Below are positions 6,027 through 8,336 of a DNA stretch of 8,336 nucleotides, in pieces. Each line of letters begins with the position of its first letter. Position 1 is the stretch's first letter. Where the stretch lies: assembly GCA_964451955.1 (NCBI GenBank), contig CAYVKG010000144.1, forward strand, positions 1 to 8,336, in the 5' to 3' direction. This DNA is from JAPLNB01 sp964451955. Its GTDB lineage: Bacteria; Planctomycetota; Phycisphaerae; Tepidisphaerales; Tepidisphaeraceae. The translations under genes were made by a program, and so were the position numbers. Under the pieces are notes generated by a model. It searched no databases. It saw nothing but the letters and a program-made list of their open reading frames with translations, and was not told the origin of the DNA.

Positions 6027-7244
6027 ATGATCACACGGCGCAAGACGCGTAAGATATTGTTGGGAGACAATTTACACGGTTTCATCGGGATTGGTGGTGA
6101 TAGTCCGATATCGGTCCAGACGATGACTGCGGGTTATACCCATCAGATCGACGCGTGCGTGAGGGAGATTGAGAAATTGGCCGGTGCCGGTGCGGATCTG
6201 GTGCGAGTGGCGGTTCCGGAGAAGAAAGATACGGAGGCGTTGAAGGAGATCCTGCCGCGGGTGAGGGTGCCGATCGTCGCAGATGTGCATTTTCATTTTC
6301 AGAGAGCGTTGGAGGCGATTGAGGCGGGGGTGCACAAGATTCGGCTGAATCCCGGGAACATTGGAGACCGTGGGCAAGTGAGGGATGTGATCCAGGCGTG
6401 CAAGGCCAGACGAATCCCGATCCGGATCGGCGTCAATGAGGGGTCGATCGTGGAGAGGCGTGATAAGCAGAAGCGAGCAAAGGAACTGAGTGTGCTGTTC
6501 TCGGAGAATCGTCACGGGCGTCTGCTGGCGATGATGATTGCGAAGCTTGAAGAGTACCTGGAGATTTTCGAGGAGGAGGACTTCCGGGACATTGTTATCA
6601 GTGCCAAGAGCATAGACCCGGCGCTGGTGATCGACGCGTACAGGGAGATCAGCGGGCGATTTGACTATCCGCTGCATCTGGGGGTGACGCATGCGGGGCC
6701 TCGGGAGACGGGCACGATTCGGTCGGTGGTGCCGTTGGGGCATTTGCTGTGCAGTGGGATTGGGGACACGATTCGGCTGAGTTATGCCAGCGACCCTGCA
6801 TACGAGGTTCAAGACGGGCTGGAATTGCTGTATGTGCTGGGTTTGCGGCAGCGTGTGGGCGCGGAGTTGATAGCGTGTCCGACGTGCGGGCGGATCCAGG
6901 TGGACCTGTTCAAGCTGGTGCAGGAGGTTCGCCGAAAGCTGGCTGAGGAGATACGGCTGCCGATGAAGGTGGCGGTGATGGGTTGCGTGGTGAACGGGCC
7001 GGGGGAATGCGAGGGGGCGGACGTGGCGATTTTCGCGGGGGATCGCAGGGGGATCATTTATGTTCAGGGTCAGAAGGTGGCGAACGTGCCGGAGGAGGAG
7101 ATACTGGAGAGGCTGTTGTTGGAGTGCCGGGAGTTTGAGGCGAAGGTGGAACGGGGGGAAGCGAAGCTGGGAGAGAAGAAGGTTGAGGTTGTGGCACCGG
7201 GGGAAGGCGGGGAATCGCGGGGCTTGCCGGTGATTGAGGGCTAG
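6027..7244 (+). CDS. ispG: 4-hydroxy-3-methylbut-2-enyl diphosphate synthase IspG (GcpE)
   Basis: 405 residues, the two-domain bacterial form. IspG reductively opens methylerythritol cyclodiphosphate (MEcPP) to HMBPP in the MEP pathway of isoprenoid synthesis, using an iron-sulfur cluster. The TIM-barrel half shows PISVQTMT (27-34), LVRVAVPE (58-65), ADVHFHF (85-91), KIRLNPGNIGD (104-114) and IRIGVNEGS (132-140). The cluster half has Cys284 and Cys287 in ACPTCGR, Cys320 in MGCVVNGPGE, and Glu327 as the expected fourth ligand. One oddity: the barrel motif normally read as TEAG is THAG here, with His222 in place of a conserved Glu. The last 30 residues or so (from about 376) are a charged, variable tail. 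ATG 6027 is preferred because GGAG at 6017-6020 precedes it and the family N-terminus begins shortly after. Not obviously co-transcribed with argC, 45 bases downstream. Confidence 0.95.
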   Translation: MITRRKTRKILLGDNLHGFIGIGGDSPISVQTMTAGYTHQIDACVREIEKLAGAGADLVRVAVPEKKDTEALKEILPRVRVPIVADVHFHFQRALEAIEAGVHKIRLNPGNIGDRGQVRDVIQACKARRIPIRIGVNEGSIVERRDKQKRAKELSVLFSENRHGRLLAMMIAKLEEYLEIFEEEDFRDIVISAKSIDPALVIDAYREISGRFDYPLHLGVTHAGPRETGTIRSVVPLGHLLCSGIGDTIRLSYASDPAYEVQDGLELLYVLGLRQRVGAELIACPTCGRIQVDLFKLVQEVRRKLAEEIRLPMKVAVMGCVVNGPGECEGADVAIFAGDRRGIIYVQGQKVANVPEEEILERLLLECREFEAKVERGEAKLGEKKVEVVAPGEGGESRGLPVIEG

Positions 7245-7253
7245 GCGGGGCAG

Positions 7254-7281
7254 TTGTTTTCCGATGGCGTGGCGGCATAAT
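7254..7281 (+). promoter_or_regulatory. Candidate promoter for a leaderless argC message
   Basis: TTGTTT at 7254-7259 and CATAAT at 7276-7281 are 16 bases apart; the -10 matches five of six consensus bases. The argC ATG is only 8 bases after the -10 element, so transcription would begin at or within a base or two of the start codon. No Shine-Dalgarno is properly placed: the only G run, GGGG at 7284-7287, is two bases from the ATG. Confidence 0.45.
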
Positions 7282-7289
7282 TTGGGGTC

Positions 7290-8258
7290 ATGAGCATACG
7301 AGTTGGCATTGTGGGCGTGAGCGGGTATGGCGGGGGGGAAGTGTTGCGGATCTGCGCTGCGCATCCGGAGTTTGAGGTGGTGTACGTGGCGGGGGAATCG
7401 AGCGCGGGAGCGAAGTTGGCGGAGAAGTTTCCGGGGATCGGGAGACTGGGGGAGGTGGTGATCGAGAAGTGGGACGTGGGGAGTTTGCCGAAGCTGGATG
7501 TGCTGTTTGCGTCGTTGCCGACGGGGGGTTCGAAGGAGGCGTTGGCGCGTGTGCCGAAGGAGACGCGGATTGTGGATATTGGGGGAGATCATCGGTTTGT
7601 GGAGGGGTGGGTGTATGGTTTGGCGGACGTGTGGCCTGAGCGGATTCGGGGGGCGGCGCGTGTAGCGAATCCGGGGTGTTATCCGTCGGCGGCGATATCG
7701 GTGATGGCTCCGTTGCTGGCGGCGAAGCTGGTTGACCCGGGGTCGATCATTATTGATGCCAAGAGCGGTGTAAGCGGGGCTGGTCGTGGGGGCGGATCGA
7801 CGTTTGGGTACGCGGAGGTGAACGAGGATGTGGCGGCGTATGGTTTGTTGAAGCATGCGCATGTTCCGGAGATGGTGAAGGCGATGTCGGAGATTGGGGG
7901 GGCGCAGGCGGGGCTGGTGTTTACGCCGCACCTGATTCCGATGACGCGTGGGATTCTGGCGACGTGCTATGCGAGGGGGAAGGTGAGCACGGAGGAGTGC
8001 CTGGCGGCGGCGCGGAGGTATTACGCGGGCCGGGAGTTTGTGCGGGTGGTGGAGAAGGCTCCGCACACGAAGTGGGCGACGGGTTCGAACCTGGTGTTCG
8101 TGTCGTATGCGGCGGATGCGGAGCGGGGATTGGTGATTGGTCTGGGGGCGGTGGACAACCTTGGCAAAGGTGCGGCCGGGCAGGCGGTGCAGAACGCGAA
8201 CCTCATGATGGGGCTGGCCGAGGGGGTTGGGCTGAGTGGCGCGCCGTTGTGGCCATGA
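7290..8258 (+). CDS. argC: N-acetyl-gamma-glutamyl-phosphate reductase ArgC
   Basis: 322 residues. Third step of arginine synthesis: NADPH-dependent reduction of N-acetylglutamyl-5-phosphate to the semialdehyde, in the cytoplasm. The N-terminal Rossmann motif is VGIVGVSGYGGGE (residues 5-17). The catalytic Cys130 lies in ANPGCYPSA, and His191 in KHAHVPE is the expected catalytic base (HxPE motif). Other family blocks are SGVSGAGRGGG (159-169) and FTPHLIPMTRGI (211-222). The stretch GGDHRF (98-103), where many ArgCs have SADFR, is a variant. The start at 7290 is fixed by the Rossmann motif; no alternative start lies upstream. Codon use is strongly G-ending (ggg, gcg, gtg), unlike the C-ending hox genes. 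Other arginine genes such as argJ are not in the window but could follow. Confidence 0.95.
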   Translation: MSIRVGIVGVSGYGGGEVLRICAAHPEFEVVYVAGESSAGAKLAEKFPGIGRLGEVVIEKWDVGSLPKLDVLFASLPTGGSKEALARVPKETRIVDIGGDHRFVEGWVYGLADVWPERIRGAARVANPGCYPSAAISVMAPLLAAKLVDPGSIIIDAKSGVSGAGRGGGSTFGYAEVNEDVAAYGLLKHAHVPEMVKAMSEIGGAQAGLVFTPHLIPMTRGILATCYARGKVSTEECLAAARRYYAGREFVRVVEKAPHTKWATGSNLVFVSYAADAERGLVIGLGAVDNLGKGAAGQAVQNANLMMGLAEGVGLSGAPLWP

Positions 8259-8265
8259 CGCTGGA

Positions 8266-8327
8266 GGGGATAGGTGGTGCTGGGAGGGGGAAAGGGTGTG
8301 TGCGAGGGGGGTGGGGGTTGTAAGGGG
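8266..8327 (+). other. Cluster of G tracts after argC
   Basis: Seven runs of three or more G occur here: 8266-8269, 8282-8284, 8286-8290, 8294-8296, 8306-8311, 8313-8317 and 8324-8327. Loops are mostly 1-9 bases, with one of 12, so a G-quadruplex in DNA or RNA is possible. The last tract is part of GGGGAGG (8324-8330), which could be the ribosome site of a gene beginning beyond the window. Nothing else recognisable lies between the argC stop and base 8336. Confidence 0.4.
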
Positions 8328-8336
8328 AGGATTGGC

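Noticed and set aside
6072..8066. A 664-codon open frame on the minus strand opposite ispG and argC
   Set aside because: It is rich in Arg, His, Pro and Leu with no domain pattern, and lies antisense to two certain enzymes. Strongly G-ending codon use on the + strand removes stop codons from this frame.
8255..8323. A 22-codon open frame joined to the argC stop by an ATGA overlap
   Set aside because: The product is mostly Gly and Arg from G-rich DNA, with no homology that can be judged. The ATGA junction alone is not enough.
1..8336. CRISPR arrays, tRNA or rRNA genes, insertion sequences, long terminal repeats
   Set aside because: I found no regularly spaced repeats, cloverleaf-like sequence, transposase or inverted ends anywhere in the window.

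Overview
The window carries the 3' part of a bidirectional, NAD-linked [NiFe]-hydrogenase operon, one unrelated exported protein on the opposite strand, and two biosynthetic genes. The base composition (high GC, with long G runs on the right), the IspG and ArgC sequence variants and the tripartite exported protein suggest a Planctomycetota-like bacterium (perhaps Phycisphaerae). This is a low-confidence impression from sequence flavour only; no marker RNA is present.

Left (1-4503, all +): the C-terminal end of HoxF, then HoxU, HoxY, HoxH, HoxW, HypA and HypB. The genes overlap or sit within 11 bases of each other, so this is very likely one polycistronic message whose promoter and hoxE/hoxF start lie outside the window. 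HoxF and HoxU are the NADH-dehydrogenase (diaphorase) arm with iron-sulfur clusters, HoxY and HoxH are the hydrogenase small and large subunits (group 3d type), HoxW is the protease that trims the HoxH tail, and HypA and HypB deliver nickel. HypC, D, E and F, needed for the Fe(CN)2CO part of the cofactor, are not in the window.

Middle (4504-5852): a 140-base gap without a convincing terminator, then a minus-strand gene for a 402-residue exported protein. It appears to be built from three diverged copies of one domain resembling the LPP20-like lipoprotein fold.

Right (5853-8336): a 174-base divergent promoter region, then ispG (isoprenoid precursor synthesis, MEP pathway) and argC (arginine synthesis), both +. 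ispG has a plausible promoter, operator-like direct repeats and a 5' hairpin. argC has a promoter-like sequence so close to its ATG that the message may be leaderless. The window ends in a dense cluster of G tracts.

The hydrogenase operon itself looks orthodox. The points most worth a second look are a His in place of a conserved Glu in IspG, a reversal of GC skew and third-codon-base preference between the hox operon and the rest, the three-repeat exported protein, and non-canonical motifs in HypA and HypB. I did not find convincing evidence of an undescribed system.
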